Below, piece by piece: positions 1 to 9,179 of a stretch of 64,000 nt of DNA (positions within the stretch are counted from its first letter, which is position 1; each line of letters starts with the position of its first letter). The notes beneath the pieces were generated by a model that worked only from the letters and a program-made list of their open reading frames with translations, did not search any database and was not told the DNA's origin. Source of the stretch: Hydrogenobaculum sp. 3684 (GTDB lineage: Bacteria; Aquificota; Aquificia; Aquificales; Aquificaceae); the NCBI RefSeq assembly GCF_000213785.1, contig NC_015557.1, forward strand, positions 558,001-622,000. Reading direction: 5' to 3'. A program made the translations under genes and the position numbers.

Positions 1-127
1 TTACAAGGAAAGAGACGATGAGAAGTTTTTAAAACATTCGCTGGTACAATATAAAAATGGTGAGCTTAACTTAAGCTACAAAGAGGTAGACACAAGTATT
101 TACAAACCAGAGGAGAGGAAATATTAA
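1..127 (+). CDS. C-terminal end of succinate dehydrogenase/fumarate reductase flavoprotein (partial)
   Basis: An open frame starts at base 2 and reads 41 codons to the TAA at 125-127. The peptide contains ERDDEKFLKHSL and ends IYKPEERKY. This resembles the last 40 residues of SdhA/FrdA flavoproteins, where an RDD-x-x-(W/F)-L-x-H-(S/T)-L stretch is followed by a terminal (P/Y)-x-(K/E)-x-R-x-Y. The 5' part lies outside the window. The stop overlaps the bamA start (TAATG), so the two genes are translationally coupled, an unusual pairing of a TCA enzyme with an outer-membrane assembly gene. The assignment rests only on the C-terminal tail. Confidence 0.7.
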   Translation, partial: YKERDDEKFLKHSLVQYKNGELNLSYKEVDTSIYKPEERKY

Positions 128-2454
128 TGAAAAAAGTATTTTTATTTATATTGCTGTTAGTATCTTTTGGCTTTTCCCAAACTATATCAAAAATAGAAGT
201 TGTTGGAAACAAATATATACAATCAGGTCTCATTAAAGGGTTTATGAAGCTGCACCCAGGTATGCAATTTTCTCAAACTATGCTGGATGAGGATATAAAA
301 AGGTTATATGAAACTGGATATTTCAAAAATATAGCAGTAAAAGAAATAAAAAAGGACGATCATGTAAAACTTATATACATTGTACAAGATTTGCCAATTA
401 TATATCGTATAGAATTTAAAGGCAACAAAAGACTGAGCTCTAAAGACCTTGCCAGAAAACTTGGCATAGAAACGGAGGTAGGAAAATTTGGATTAAATCA
501 AGCTACTAGAGGTTTAACGCCATCTTCCAGCATAAATGAGAAGATAGAAATTATAAAACAATTCCAATTAGGAAAAGTCTTAAGCGAAGAACAAATCCAC
601 GAGCTTATAAACCGTATCAAAAAAGCCTATGAAGAAGCTGGATACTCTCATGTGGGTGTAACCTATAAGATAATACCAGTTAAAGGGGCATCAAGACTGG
701 TGTTTTATATAAAGGAAACAAAACCTACCTATGTGAGTGACATTCATTTTATAGGTAACAAGACTTTTAGCGACGGTAGGCTCTTGGACCATATGAAAAC
801 GCAACCCTTTAGTCTCTTGGCTTTTAGATGGCACCCCCCTTTCAACAAACATATACTCATGGATGATATAAAGAGATTGAAAAAATTTTATGAAAATGAA
901 GGTTTTTTTGAAGTCCAAATAAACAAACCCATTATTAAAAAACATGGACACTGGGTAAATATAACCATCAAAATAAACGAAGGGCCAAGGTATAAAATAG
1001 GTAAGATAGTTTTCAAAGGAAACAAAATGTATTCTGAAGATGAACTTTTAGATAAAATAATACAGCACAGAGATAGCAAAAGGTATTATAAAAAATCTAT
1101 AATAAAACTTATAGAAAAAAGAATATATGATAAATACGGCAAGATAGGTTTCATCAATGAATACACCAGCGTAAAAAAGAAACCAGATTTTAAAAATAAA
1201 ACTGTGAATTTAGTTTTTCATGTTTACGAAGGTGGTCCAGTATACGCTGGTAAAATCCATATACGAGGAAATTACGAAACAAGAGACTATGTTATAAGAA
1301 GAGAAATGAGGGTACAAGAATACGACCTTATTACAAGACACGAACTAAGTAGATCAAAGGACCGTATAATGAACTTAGGCTACTACGACAACGTACAAAT
1401 AGTACCAGTGCCAAAACCAGATAACTTTGATGATATATATACAAAAATCCAAGAAAGATATACAGGTCAGTTCTCAGTGGGTCTTGGCTACAATCAGGTA
1501 ACTGGTCTTGCTGGATTTGCATCCATTAGGAAAGGTAATTTCCTAGGTACCGGTGATATAGCTGGCGTATCTTTATCATACGGTGCTAATTATCAAAACG
1601 ACTCAATAAGCTATACACACAAATGGTTGTTTAACAAACCTATAGATGTAACTGGATCACTATACGATACAAAGATCTACTATGTAGACTACACTGTGCA
1701 AAGAGTTGGTTTTGACTTAACCTTTACGAAAGAATTTGGTGAATATTGGTATGCAAGCTTAGGCACAAGCATACAAAAAGTAACGTATTCTGACATATCA
1801 TCTTCTGCTCCGCCGGTAATCCAATCTCAAGCGGGCACTTGGCAAGCAAGAAAGTTAATATTTTCGGTTTCTCATAATACCACAGATTACTATTTGTTCC
1901 CTTCAAAGGGATCTATTCAATCTTTAACATACACAATTGCTTTACCGGTGCTTGGTGGTAGTGAAAAATTCCAGAAAATTGTGCTTTCAAACGCAAACTT
2001 TATAAAAGACCATATATTCTACACCGGTACAATATTCTCAGCGAGAGAGACTGTTGGTTGGGCTCAAGCATATTCCAATTCGGTTGTACCTTTGGATGAT
2101 GAATTTTTCGTAGGTGGTGACTATACGATAAGAGGTTATAGTTACGGTTACGCTGGTCCTCTTGACTCAGCTGATGAACCAATAGGTGCTACAAGGGAGA
2201 TTGTGTTAAACTTTGAAACGGATTATCCTCTATACAAAAACATCTTCTACGTAGACGCCTTTTACGATACTGGTAGAGGTGCGGATTCTTGGTCTGGTCT
2301 AAAACCAAGCAATTGGCTTGGAAGCTATGGTGTAGGTATAAGATTTATAACCTCTTATGCACCAGTGAGACTTGACCTTGCTTTTAAAACCAAACCAGTA
2401 CCAGGAGATACCGCAAGAGAAAAGATATCTTTTGTACTTGGATCGTTTTTCTAA
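127..2454 (+). CDS. bamA: Outer membrane protein assembly factor BamA (Omp85/YaeT)
   Basis: BamA inserts beta-barrel proteins into the outer membrane. The 775-residue protein starts with a signal peptide (MKKVFLFILLLVSFGFSQ, cleaved near residue 17). A series of POTRA repeats follows, recognisable by recurring I-x-F-x-G-N motifs near residues 23-28, 95-100, 212-216, 299-303 and 380-384. A C-terminal beta-barrel of about 330 residues with the VGGxxxxRGY motif (GGDYTIRGY) ends in aromatic FF, as expected for an outer-membrane barrel. An extra segment near residues 110-160 lengthens the second POTRA region. The ATG overlaps the upstream stop, and GAGGAG lies about 8 bases before it. Length is typical for BamA. 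Confidence 0.93.
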   Translation: MKKVFLFILLLVSFGFSQTISKIEVVGNKYIQSGLIKGFMKLHPGMQFSQTMLDEDIKRLYETGYFKNIAVKEIKKDDHVKLIYIVQDLPIIYRIEFKGNKRLSSKDLARKLGIETEVGKFGLNQATRGLTPSSSINEKIEIIKQFQLGKVLSEEQIHELINRIKKAYEEAGYSHVGVTYKIIPVKGASRLVFYIKETKPTYVSDIHFIGNKTFSDGRLLDHMKTQPFSLLAFRWHPPFNKHILMDDIKRLKKFYENEGFFEVQINKPIIKKHGHWVNITIKINEGPRYKIGKIVFKGNKMYSEDELLDKIIQHRDSKRYYKKSIIKLIEKRIYDKYGKIGFINEYTSVKKKPDFKNKTVNLVFHVYEGGPVYAGKIHIRGNYETRDYVIRREMRVQEYDLITRHELSRSKDRIMNLGYYDNVQIVPVPKPDNFDDIYTKIQERYTGQFSVGLGYNQVTGLAGFASIRKGNFLGTGDIAGVSLSYGANYQNDSISYTHKWLFNKPIDVTGSLYDTKIYYVDYTVQRVGFDLTFTKEFGEYWYASLGTSIQKVTYSDISSSAPPVIQSQAGTWQARKLIFSVSHNTTDYYLFPSKGSIQSLTYTIALPVLGGSEKFQKIVLSNANFIKDHIFYTGTIFSARETVGWAQAYSNSVVPLDDEFFVGGDYTIRGYSYGYAGPLDSADEPIGATREIVLNFETDYPLYKNIFYVDAFYDTGRGADSWSGLKPSNWLGSYGVGIRFITSYAPVRLDLAFKTKPVPGDTAREKISFVLGSFF

Positions 2455-2463
2455 GATATTATA

Positions 2464-2537
2464 CGCCCTGGGCAGGAGTCGAACCCGCAACCTTGGGATC
2501 CGTAGTCCCATGCTCTATCCAATTGAGCTACCAGGGC
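2464..2537 (-). tRNA. tRNA-Arg (anticodon ACG)
   Basis: On the minus strand the sequence folds as a full cloverleaf. A 7-bp acceptor stem GCCCTGG pairs with CCAGGGC, the D-arm is GCTC/GAGC, and the anticodon stem TGGGA/TCCCA encloses CTACGGA, giving anticodon ACG. The T-arm is GCGGG/CCTGC with the TTCGACT loop. The discriminator is G and no CCA is encoded. It lies antisense between bamA and tyrS. ACG is the usual wobble-modified (inosine) Arg anticodon in bacteria. Confidence 0.95.
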
Positions 2538-2589
2538 TAATAACATATTATAGCATATTAAAAGCCAAAAACAGGTATAATATATAACC

Positions 2590-3768
2590 ATGGATATACA
2601 GAAACAATTGGAGATTATACAAAAAGGAACCGTAGAAATTATAGAGAAAGAAGAGCTTATAGAAAAGTTAAAAAAGGGAAAGCCCCTTGTAGTAAAAGCA
2701 GGTTTTGACCCTACAGCAAAAGATTTGCATTTAGGGCACACGGTTTTGCTTCAAAAATTAAGAGACTTTCAAAATTTAGGGCATGAAATAATATTTTTAA
2801 TAGGTGATTTTACAGCGATGATAGGAGATCCAACCGGTAGAAACGAAACAAGACCCCCTCTTTCTAAAGAAGAAGTTTTAGAAAATGCAAAAACATATCA
2901 AGAGCAAGTTTTTAAGATTTTAGATAAAGATAAAACAAAAATTTTATACAACAGCGAGTGGCTATCTACTATGACAACAAAAGATATAGTCAACCTTGCT
3001 TCAAAATATACAGTAGCAAGAATGTTAGAGCGCGATGATTTTCAAAAGCGCTATAAAGAAGGCTCTCCTATACACATTCATGAGTTTTTATATCCACTTT
3101 TTCAAGGATACGACTCTGTGGTGCTAAAAGCAGACATAGAGATAGGAGGGTCTGATCAAAAGTTTAACTTGCTTGTAGGAAGGGAACTTCAAAAGGATTA
3201 CGGCTTAGAAAAACAAGTTTGTATTACTATGCCGCTTTTAGTGGGAATAGACGGTGTAAAGAAGATGTCAAAAAGCTATGGAAACTATATAGCACTAAAG
3301 GATGATCCTAAGGATATGTTTGGAAAAATTATGAGTATATCTGATGAACTTATGTACGACTATTATACTTTACTCACCGATAAGACCCCAGATGAGATAG
3401 AAAAGATAAAAGCGATGCATCCTATGGAAGCTAAAAAGCAGCTTGCATACATCATTGTATCAAGATTTCATTCAGAGGAAAAGGCCAAAGAAGCAAAGGA
3501 ATTTTTTGAATCTACTTTTTCTCAAAAAGAGTTTCCGAAGGACGCACCAGTATTTAGCTTTTCTGATAAAGATTCTTTAAAAGCTTACGAACTTATAGTA
3601 AAGATAGGTTTTGCACCTTCAAACAACGAAGCAAGAAGAATAATATCTGGAGGAGGGCTAAGAATAAACGGAGAGAAGATAACAGATCCGAACAAAGAAA
3701 TAGTTGTTGAAAATGAGCTAAGAGTACAAGTGGGTAAAAAACATTTTGCAATAATCAAAAAAGCATGA
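2590..3768 (+). CDS. tyrS: Tyrosyl-tRNA synthetase
   Basis: TyrRS attaches tyrosine to tRNA-Tyr in the cytoplasm. The 392-residue class I enzyme shows the HIGH-type motif HLGH (residues 47-50) and a KMSKS loop near residue 225. It also has the tyrosine-binding stretch GSDQKFN and a C-terminal S4-like RNA-binding domain over roughly the last 65 residues ([18 protein letters not shown]). The length and KMSKS sequence fit the TyrZ-like bacterial branch. The stop overlaps the next start by 4 bases (ATGA), so it is cotranscribed with the dehydrogenase downstream. I see no clear T-box or other leader before it. Confidence 0.95.
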   Translation: MDIQKQLEIIQKGTVEIIEKEELIEKLKKGKPLVVKAGFDPTAKDLHLGHTVLLQKLRDFQNLGHEIIFLIGDFTAMIGDPTGRNETRPPLSKEEVLENAKTYQEQVFKILDKDKTKILYNSEWLSTMTTKDIVNLASKYTVARMLERDDFQKRYKEGSPIHIHEFLYPLFQGYDSVVLKADIEIGGSDQKFNLLVGRELQKDYGLEKQVCITMPLLVGIDGVKKMSKSYGNYIALKDDPKDMFGKIMSISDELMYDYYTLLTDKTPDEIEKIKAMHPMEAKKQLAYIIVSRFHSEEKAKEAKEFFESTFSQKEFPKDAPVFSFSDKDSLKAYELIVKIGFAPSNNEARRIISGGGLRINGEKITDPNKEIVVENELRVQVGKKHFAIIKKA

Positions 3769-5075
3769 TAAACATAGAAGATTTTCTAAACAAAAAAGAG
3801 TCAATATGCGTAGTAGGGCTTGGGTATGTAGGGCTTCCATTGGCTGTAGCGTTTGCAAGACATTTTAACGTAATAGGTTTTGATATAAACCAAATAAGGA
3901 TAAACGAATTAAAATTAGGTATAGACAGGACAAAGGAAACTACTCCTGAAGAACTTCTAAATAGCAATATACTTTTTACAGCCAACGAAGAGTATATAAA
4001 AAAATGTAAATTTATTATTATTACAGTACCAACACCTATAGATAAACACAAAGTACCAGACCTAAAACCTATATTTAGTGCATCTACTATAGTTGGAAGA
4101 AATTTGCAAAAAGACAGTATAGTAGTTTATGAATCTACAGTATATCCTGGTCTAACGGAAGAAGAATGTGTACCTATATTAGAAAAAGAATCAGAACTTA
4201 AATGGAAAAAAGATTTTTTTGTGGGTTATTCACCAGAACGCATAAATCCTGGTGATAAAATACACAGGTTTGAAAATATAGTAAAAGTAGTTTCTGGAGA
4301 CAGTGAATATAGTCTTAATATAATAAGCGAAATTTACTCTAAGGTTGTAAAAGCTGGAATATTTAAAGCAAAATCTATAAAAGTTGCAGAAGCCGCTAAA
4401 GTTATAGAAAACACCCAACGAGATATAAACATTGCGCTTATGAACGAACTATCGATGATATTTCATAAAATGGGTATAGATACAAAGGATGTATTAGAAG
4501 CCGCTTCTACCAAATGGAATTTTCTCAAATTTGAACCAGGCTTGGTAGGAGGGCATTGCATCAGCGTAGACCCTTACTATCTAACATTCAAGGCTCAAGA
4601 GTTAGGCCACCATCCAGAGGTAATTCTTTCTGGTAGAAGAGTAAACGACAATATGCCAAACTTTGTAGTACAAAACGTTTTAAAGCTTTTAATAAAAGCA
4701 AAAAAACAGATAGAATCCTCAAAAATAATCATATTTGGGCTCTCTTTTAAAGAAAACATTCCAGACATAAGAAACTCAAAAGTAGTAGATATATACAACG
4801 AACTTAAAGATTTTGGTATAAATACATACATATACGACCCATACGTATACAAAGATGAAGTGTTTAAAGAATATGGTATAGAACTTCTACAAGACCCTTA
4901 TGAAAAAGCACCTTACGACGCTGTAATTGTAGCGGTAAAACACAACGCTTTTGGGGAATACGATATAAGATTTTACGAAAATATTACTAAAAGCCCAAAA
5001 ATTTTGATAGATATAAAAAGCTTATACAACAAAGATATTTTCTTAAAAAACGGCTTTCTTTATTGGAGCTTATAA
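3765..5075 (+). CDS. Nucleotide-sugar dehydrogenase (UDP-N-acetyl-hexosaminuronate forming, TviB/WbpO/CapL type)
   Basis: This family oxidises a UDP-N-acetylhexosamine to the uronic acid in two NAD-dependent steps, for surface polysaccharide. The 436-residue protein has an N-terminal Rossmann fold with GLGYVGLP (residues 18-25). It also has the family stretch [11 protein letters not shown], the central dimerisation helix region, and the catalytic cysteine in [11 protein letters not shown] (Cys near 265). The C-terminal UDP-binding domain contains [14 protein letters not shown]. Sequence details resemble TviB/VipA more than UDP-glucose dehydrogenase, but the exact substrate is inferred. It overlaps tyrS by 4 bases and nusB by one, and no other polysaccharide gene is adjacent. 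Confidence 0.85.
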   Translation: MINIEDFLNKKESICVVGLGYVGLPLAVAFARHFNVIGFDINQIRINELKLGIDRTKETTPEELLNSNILFTANEEYIKKCKFIIITVPTPIDKHKVPDLKPIFSASTIVGRNLQKDSIVVYESTVYPGLTEEECVPILEKESELKWKKDFFVGYSPERINPGDKIHRFENIVKVVSGDSEYSLNIISEIYSKVVKAGIFKAKSIKVAEAAKVIENTQRDINIALMNELSMIFHKMGIDTKDVLEAASTKWNFLKFEPGLVGGHCISVDPYYLTFKAQELGHHPEVILSGRRVNDNMPNFVVQNVLKLLIKAKKQIESSKIIIFGLSFKENIPDIRNSKVVDIYNELKDFGINTYIYDPYVYKDEVFKEYGIELLQDPYEKAPYDAVIVAVKHNAFGEYDIRFYENITKSPKILIDIKSLYNKDIFLKNGFLYWSL

Positions 5076-5494
5076 TGAAAGAAATAAGAGCAAGAGCACG
5101 AGAAATAGCATTTAGAAGCCTTTACGCTTGGGATATAAGTGGTGGAGAAATATCTAGCATAGCTCAAGAAATTATAAATATGAGCGAACCGCCACTTAAA
5201 AAAGATAGTAAAAAATATGCACTACTTATAACAAAAAAGTTTGAAGAAAATATAGAAAATATAGACAAGAAAATAGCCTCTTATCTTGAAAATTGGAATC
5301 TTGATGATTTGGGCAGCATAGAAAAAGCTATTTTAAGAACTGCTTTCACAGAATTTCTTTACATAAAACCTAAAAAAAACATACAAGCTATAATAGATTA
5401 TGTAGAAATTGCAAACAACTATGGTAATAAAAAAACGCCTTCTTTTATAAACGGTATTCTCTCCAGACTATCAAAAGACATATACAATGTATAA
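5075..5494 (+). CDS. nusB: Transcription antitermination factor NusB
   Basis: NusB binds boxA RNA together with NusE (S10) in rRNA antitermination complexes. The all-helical 139-residue product begins with [22 protein letters not shown], matching the family's R-x-x-A-R-x-x-A-x-x-x-L-Y motif. It ends with the conserved Y-x-x-(K/N)-x-(A/S)-x-x-F-I-N-G-(I/V)-L segment (TPSFINGIL). I chose the ATG at 5075, which overlaps the previous stop as TAATG, over an upstream in-frame start at 5063. hemD overlaps its 3' end by 8 bases, so the genes are translationally coupled. Confidence 0.9.
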   Translation: MKEIRARAREIAFRSLYAWDISGGEISSIAQEIINMSEPPLKKDSKKYALLITKKFEENIENIDKKIASYLENWNLDDLGSIEKAILRTAFTEFLYIKPKKNIQAIIDYVEIANNYGNKKTPSFINGILSRLSKDIYNV

Positions 5495-6173
5495 GCTGCT
5501 TCTCACAAGAGAAGAAGAGAAGAACTTAGAATCTCAAAAAATATTCTCTTCTTACAATATAAATACTATCAGCTTACCTATGATAGAAACAATACCAAAA
5601 GAGTTTGAGTTAAAAGGCTTTGACTTTGACAGTATAATCTTTAGCAGCAGAAAAGCTGTAGAAATATTTTTTAAAAATTTATATATTTGCAAAAATACAA
5701 ATATTAATATATATATTGTGGGAGAAAAAACTAAAGAGTCTTTCTTAAAATTTTACAACACAAAAAAATTAATCACTAGAGATTCAATAAAAGAAATACT
5801 ACCTATAATAAGTGGTAAAACTCTTTGGATAAGAACGGACTTTGAGCTTCCAGAAGATATAAAAAATATGGTAAAAAACAAAGATATTTTCATATTGGAA
5901 GCCTACAAAACTAAGCATAAGGTTTACGATATAGAAAAGGTATTAGAGGCTGTTAATACTATAAATGGAATATTTTTTGCTAGTCCTTCAGCTTTTTTAG
6001 GGCTTTTAAAAAATTTGCAAAATTACAAATACATTTTAAACGAAAAAGATATATTTGCCATAGGAAACACTACGGCAGATGCTATAAAAAATGAAGGATT
6101 TAACGTGACTTATGTACCACAAAAACCAAACATAGAATCTATAGCAAAATACATATCATCTATTGGCACATAA
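5487..6173 (+). CDS. hemD: Uroporphyrinogen-III synthase
   Basis: HemD cyclises and inverts hydroxymethylbilane to uroporphyrinogen III in heme and siroheme synthesis. The family has low sequence conservation. Here the 228-residue protein has the expected two-lobed layout, the SRKAVEIFF stretch (family T/S-S-x-x-(A/G)-V-x-x-(F/L)) near residue 54, FASPSAF near 167 and the C-terminal AIGNTTADAIKNEGF motif. Length is usual. It is coupled to nusB by an 8-base overlap. hemA lies on the opposite strand near the other end of the window, so heme genes are dispersed. Confidence 0.82.
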   Translation: MYKLLLTREEEKNLESQKIFSSYNINTISLPMIETIPKEFELKGFDFDSIIFSSRKAVEIFFKNLYICKNTNINIYIVGEKTKESFLKFYNTKKLITRDSIKEILPIISGKTLWIRTDFELPEDIKNMVKNKDIFILEAYKTKHKVYDIEKVLEAVNTINGIFFASPSAFLGLLKNLQNYKYILNEKDIFAIGNTTADAIKNEGFNVTYVPQKPNIESIAKYISSIGT

Positions 6174-6192
6174 TTTGCCTAGATAATTATGT

Positions 6193-7068
6193 ATGAGAAA
6201 CGAATGTTTTTTGCAAAATACCATATCTGATTCTTTTACAATAGAGGGCATTGGTATACACTCAGGTGAAATATCAAAGGTAAAGTTCCATCCAGCAGAA
6301 GAAAATACAGGCATAATCTTTATGAGGAACGCTTATAAAGTAAAAGCTCATGTGGAAAATGTAGTAGATACTTCAAATTCAACATCCATAGGAAACGGTA
6401 TAGTAACTTTTAGAACTATAGAGCACATAATGGCAGCCCTATATTTAGCGGATATAGACAATGTAATAGTGGAGTTTGTAAATTCTGATGAATCCCCTAT
6501 TATGGATGGGAGTGCTTGTGAGTTTTTCAAGCTTTTAGAAAAATACAAAGTTACTCAAGATGCTCCTAAATATTTTGGCTATCTTTCAAATATTGTAAGA
6601 GTTTCAGAGAGCAACAAATATATAATGGCAAAACCACAAAAAAGTTTGTCTATTACGTTTGAAGGATTTTTTGGAAATTTTCTAAAGCATCAAACCTATA
6701 ATTACAACTCCGAATTGGAAAAACCACACATAGATAGAAAGCTTATAAGCGCCAGGACTTTTTGTCATATAGAAGATATAGAAAAACTTAGAAAGTTAGG
6801 TCTTGGAAAAGGTGGCTCTTTAGAAAACAACATAGTGCTTACGGATACAGGCGTATTAAACCAAGGTGGACTAAGACATTCTCATGAACCTGTAAGCCAT
6901 AAAGTCCTGGACTTAATAGGAGATTTATATTTAACCGGTGTAAGATTTTCAGCAAATATATACTCTTACATGGGTGGACATAAATTAAATATTGAATTTG
7001 TAAAAGAAGCCATAAAACATATCAAAATATCTGAGCACCTATTAGAAACAGCAAAAACAGCTTCATAA
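6193..7068 (+). CDS. lpxC: UDP-3-O-acyl-N-acetylglucosamine deacetylase
   Basis: LpxC is the zinc-dependent committed step of lipid A synthesis, so its presence shows an LPS-bearing outer membrane. The 291-residue protein starts with an FTIEGIGIHSG motif. It carries the zinc ligand histidines in RTIEHIMAAL (near residue 78) and SHKVLDLIGDL (near residue 237), the aspartate of that second motif, and the catalytic GGHKLN near residue 260. Length is standard. A 19-base gap separates it from hemD. With waaA and the GT9 heptosyltransferase-like gene it forms the scattered LPS set of this window. Confidence 0.95.
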   Translation: MRNECFLQNTISDSFTIEGIGIHSGEISKVKFHPAEENTGIIFMRNAYKVKAHVENVVDTSNSTSIGNGIVTFRTIEHIMAALYLADIDNVIVEFVNSDESPIMDGSACEFFKLLEKYKVTQDAPKYFGYLSNIVRVSESNKYIMAKPQKSLSITFEGFFGNFLKHQTYNYNSELEKPHIDRKLISARTFCHIEDIEKLRKLGLGKGGSLENNIVLTDTGVLNQGGLRHSHEPVSHKVLDLIGDLYLTGVRFSANIYSYMGGHKLNIEFVKEAIKHIKISEHLLETAKTAS

Positions 7069-7131
7069 AACACTTTTAGATAATCACATAAATTTCATGA
7101 TATACTATTAAAATATTATATGGAGGTAATT

Positions 7132-7959
7132 ATGAACATTAAATTTAAAAAAGCTAAATTTTTAAAGCCAAGTTTAGTGCTTGCGTTAGCTATTTTTGGT
7201 ATTGGTTTAAATGCTTGTAGCAAACTTCAAACTACAAAATGCCCTTCTAACAACACTATAATTACAAACGTAGAGCATTTTACACCACCAGGGGCAAAGG
7301 TCCAAGTGGTAGCAGAAAAACCTTTAAAACAAATAAAAGGCCTTTGTGAAGTGGTTATAAAAATAAACGGTGGGCCACCAAATGTTATATATACTGATCC
7401 AAAAGGAAACTACTTTATAGCTGGTCAGCTTCTAAACGCTATTACAAAGCAAAATCTTACAGAAGAAACTGCGAGCCAGTTCTTAAAAGTAAGCAAAAAT
7501 GAAGAATCAGGACTAAATCAGTATGTAGCTTTTAGTTATTACAAAGGAAAATCTTATTTTGGTACAAATCCACCACCAGCAGAGAAATACATATATCTAA
7601 TTACCGATCCTAAATGTCCATTTTGCCACGAGGCAGAACCTCTTATACAAAAATGGGCAGATAAAAATGGCGTAGAAGTAAGAGTTATACTTTTCCCACT
7701 GCCAATACATCCAGGAGCTTTCCAATCAGCTGTAGGGCTTTGGTGCAACAAAAAAGGATGGAACAGCCTACACGATGCTTACAACGCAAAAGCACCTATG
7801 TCTCAATGCCCTCAAGGAGAAGCTTTTATCAAAAACTCTATGCAAGAAGCTATGAAACTTGGAGTCCAAGGTACACCCACTATTATAGGCATGGATGGTA
7901 AAATGCATCCAGGAGCCCCAAGTAGTGAAAAACAATTAGACCAGTGGTTAGGTAAATAA
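7132..7959 (+). CDS. DsbC/DsbG-like thiol:disulfide interchange lipoprotein
   Basis: The protein is predicted to isomerise or exchange disulfides in the periplasm while tethered to a membrane. GGAGGT at 7122-7127 selects the ATG at 7132 over an upstream in-frame start. The N-terminus is a lipoprotein signal with lipobox LNAC (Cys near residue 29). A DsbC-type dimerisation segment follows (GLCEVVIKINGG to NAITKQNLTEE), then a thioredoxin-fold domain with active site CPFC (residues about 162-165) and the cis-Pro motif GTPTI near the end. A single-gene unit is likely: a TATACT box at about 7101 may be its -10 element. Lipid attachment is unusual for DsbC, which is normally soluble. Confidence 0.82.
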   Translation: MNIKFKKAKFLKPSLVLALAIFGIGLNACSKLQTTKCPSNNTIITNVEHFTPPGAKVQVVAEKPLKQIKGLCEVVIKINGGPPNVIYTDPKGNYFIAGQLLNAITKQNLTEETASQFLKVSKNEESGLNQYVAFSYYKGKSYFGTNPPPAEKYIYLITDPKCPFCHEAEPLIQKWADKNGVEVRVILFPLPIHPGAFQSAVGLWCNKKGWNSLHDAYNAKAPMSQCPQGEAFIKNSMQEAMKLGVQGTPTIIGMDGKMHPGAPSSEKQLDQWLGK

Positions 7960-7987
7960 ATCATTTTATTTTCAGGCTTTTTATAGT

Positions 7988-9127
7988 GTGAATATTTTAA
8001 TAGCTAGTGAAAAGTATAAAGAGTTAAGATACCCTAAAAACCATCCCTTGAGGGTGCCTAGGGTTTCCCTTATGATAAATTACCTTAAGGCACTTGGTTT
8101 TGATGTCGATTATCTAGAAGGAAGGGATGCGTCTATAGAAGAGTTGCTTATTTTCCACACAAAAGATTATATAGAGGCTCTTATAGAAGCAGATAGAATG
8201 ATGAAAGCCACCAATTATATGAGAGAAAAATATGCCATAGGAACTATAGAAAATCCTGTATCAGCGGGTATGTGGAAAGGATCTTTGTTGGCAACGGGCT
8301 CTAGCGTCCAAGCCGTAGAATTTTATATTAAAAACCATAAAACAGAGAATGAATTTGTGGCGTTTAACCCAGCAGGTGGAATGCATCACGCAATGAAATC
8401 ACGGGCAAACGGTTTTTGTTTTTTAAACGATCCAGTTATAAGCATATTGCATCTACAAAAACATGGTTTTAAGAAGATAATGTATATAGATTTAGATGCT
8501 CATCATCCAGATGGTGTTCAAGAAGCTTTTTATAACAGCGCCGATGTGTTTTTAATAAGCTTGCATCAATCTCCAGAGTACGCTTTTCCTTTCCATGTTG
8601 GATATGCAGATGAACTAGGAGAAGGTGAAGGTTTTGGTTTTAATATGAATATACCTCTTCCAAAGGAGATTAACGATAACGATTTCTTGCATGCTTTAGA
8701 AAAAGCCATTGAAATAGCCACAAAAAAATTTACCCCGGATGCTTTTGTGATACAAATGGGTGTTGATGCTGTAAAAGAAGATTACTTATCAAAATTTAGT
8801 CTATCAAACAACATTTATATAAAAGCAATAGACATAATAAGAAAATATACAAAGAAATTTATTTTGCTTGGAGGTGGTGGATACAATCCAATAAGCCTTG
8901 CCAGAGCATGGTCTTTGATATGGCTTTATTTAGAAGGTATTGATGTAAAATCTATAAAAGTCACAAAAGAAGCAAAAACGCTTTTAGAGTCTGTAGATTA
9001 CGAAGATTTTGACGAGATTATGGAGCCACAAATATATACCAGCATACTAGATGAACCACGAGAAGGAGATGTTACCATAAAAGAATATCTTGAAAAAATA
9101 TTTTATTTGCATAAATTTAGTATATGA
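7988..9127 (+). CDS. Histone deacetylase superfamily protein (AcuC / acetylpolyamine amidohydrolase-like)
   Basis: This is a zinc-dependent deacetylase fold enzyme. The 379-residue protein shows the paired catalytic histidines in GGMHHAMKSRANGFCFLND and the zinc-binding DLDAHHPDG motif. It also has the ISLHQSP segment (family SLH), QMGVDAVKEDYL (the family QxGxD site with the third zinc ligand aspartate) and the LGGGGYNP motif. In bacteria such proteins act on acetyl-CoA synthetase, acetylpolyamines or unknown acetylated substrates. I cannot tell which applies here. It starts with GTG. A Crp-type regulator follows 52 bases later, possibly under its own promoter. Confidence 0.88.
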   Translation: MNILIASEKYKELRYPKNHPLRVPRVSLMINYLKALGFDVDYLEGRDASIEELLIFHTKDYIEALIEADRMMKATNYMREKYAIGTIENPVSAGMWKGSLLATGSSVQAVEFYIKNHKTENEFVAFNPAGGMHHAMKSRANGFCFLNDPVISILHLQKHGFKKIMYIDLDAHHPDGVQEAFYNSADVFLISLHQSPEYAFPFHVGYADELGEGEGFGFNMNIPLPKEINDNDFLHALEKAIEIATKKFTPDAFVIQMGVDAVKEDYLSKFSLSNNIYIKAIDIIRKYTKKFILLGGGGYNPISLARAWSLIWLYLEGIDVKSIKVTKEAKTLLESVDYEDFDEIMEPQIYTSILDEPREGDVTIKEYLEKIFYLHKFSI

Positions 9128-9140
9128 TGGTATAATCATA
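9123..9140 (+). promoter_or_regulatory. Candidate -10 box inside a palindrome before the Crp-type gene
   Basis: TATGAT-GGTATA-ATCATA is a perfect 6-bp inverted repeat around a 6-base centre, and it contains TATAAT at 9131-9136. It overlaps the end of the deacetylase gene and lies about 40 bases before the start of the regulator gene. It could be an autoregulatory operator over the -10 element. No good -35 box is visible, so the promoter call is tentative. Confidence 0.35.
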
Positions 9141-9179
9141 TGGTTATATCACTAATTTATATTATTTTTGGAGGTATGT

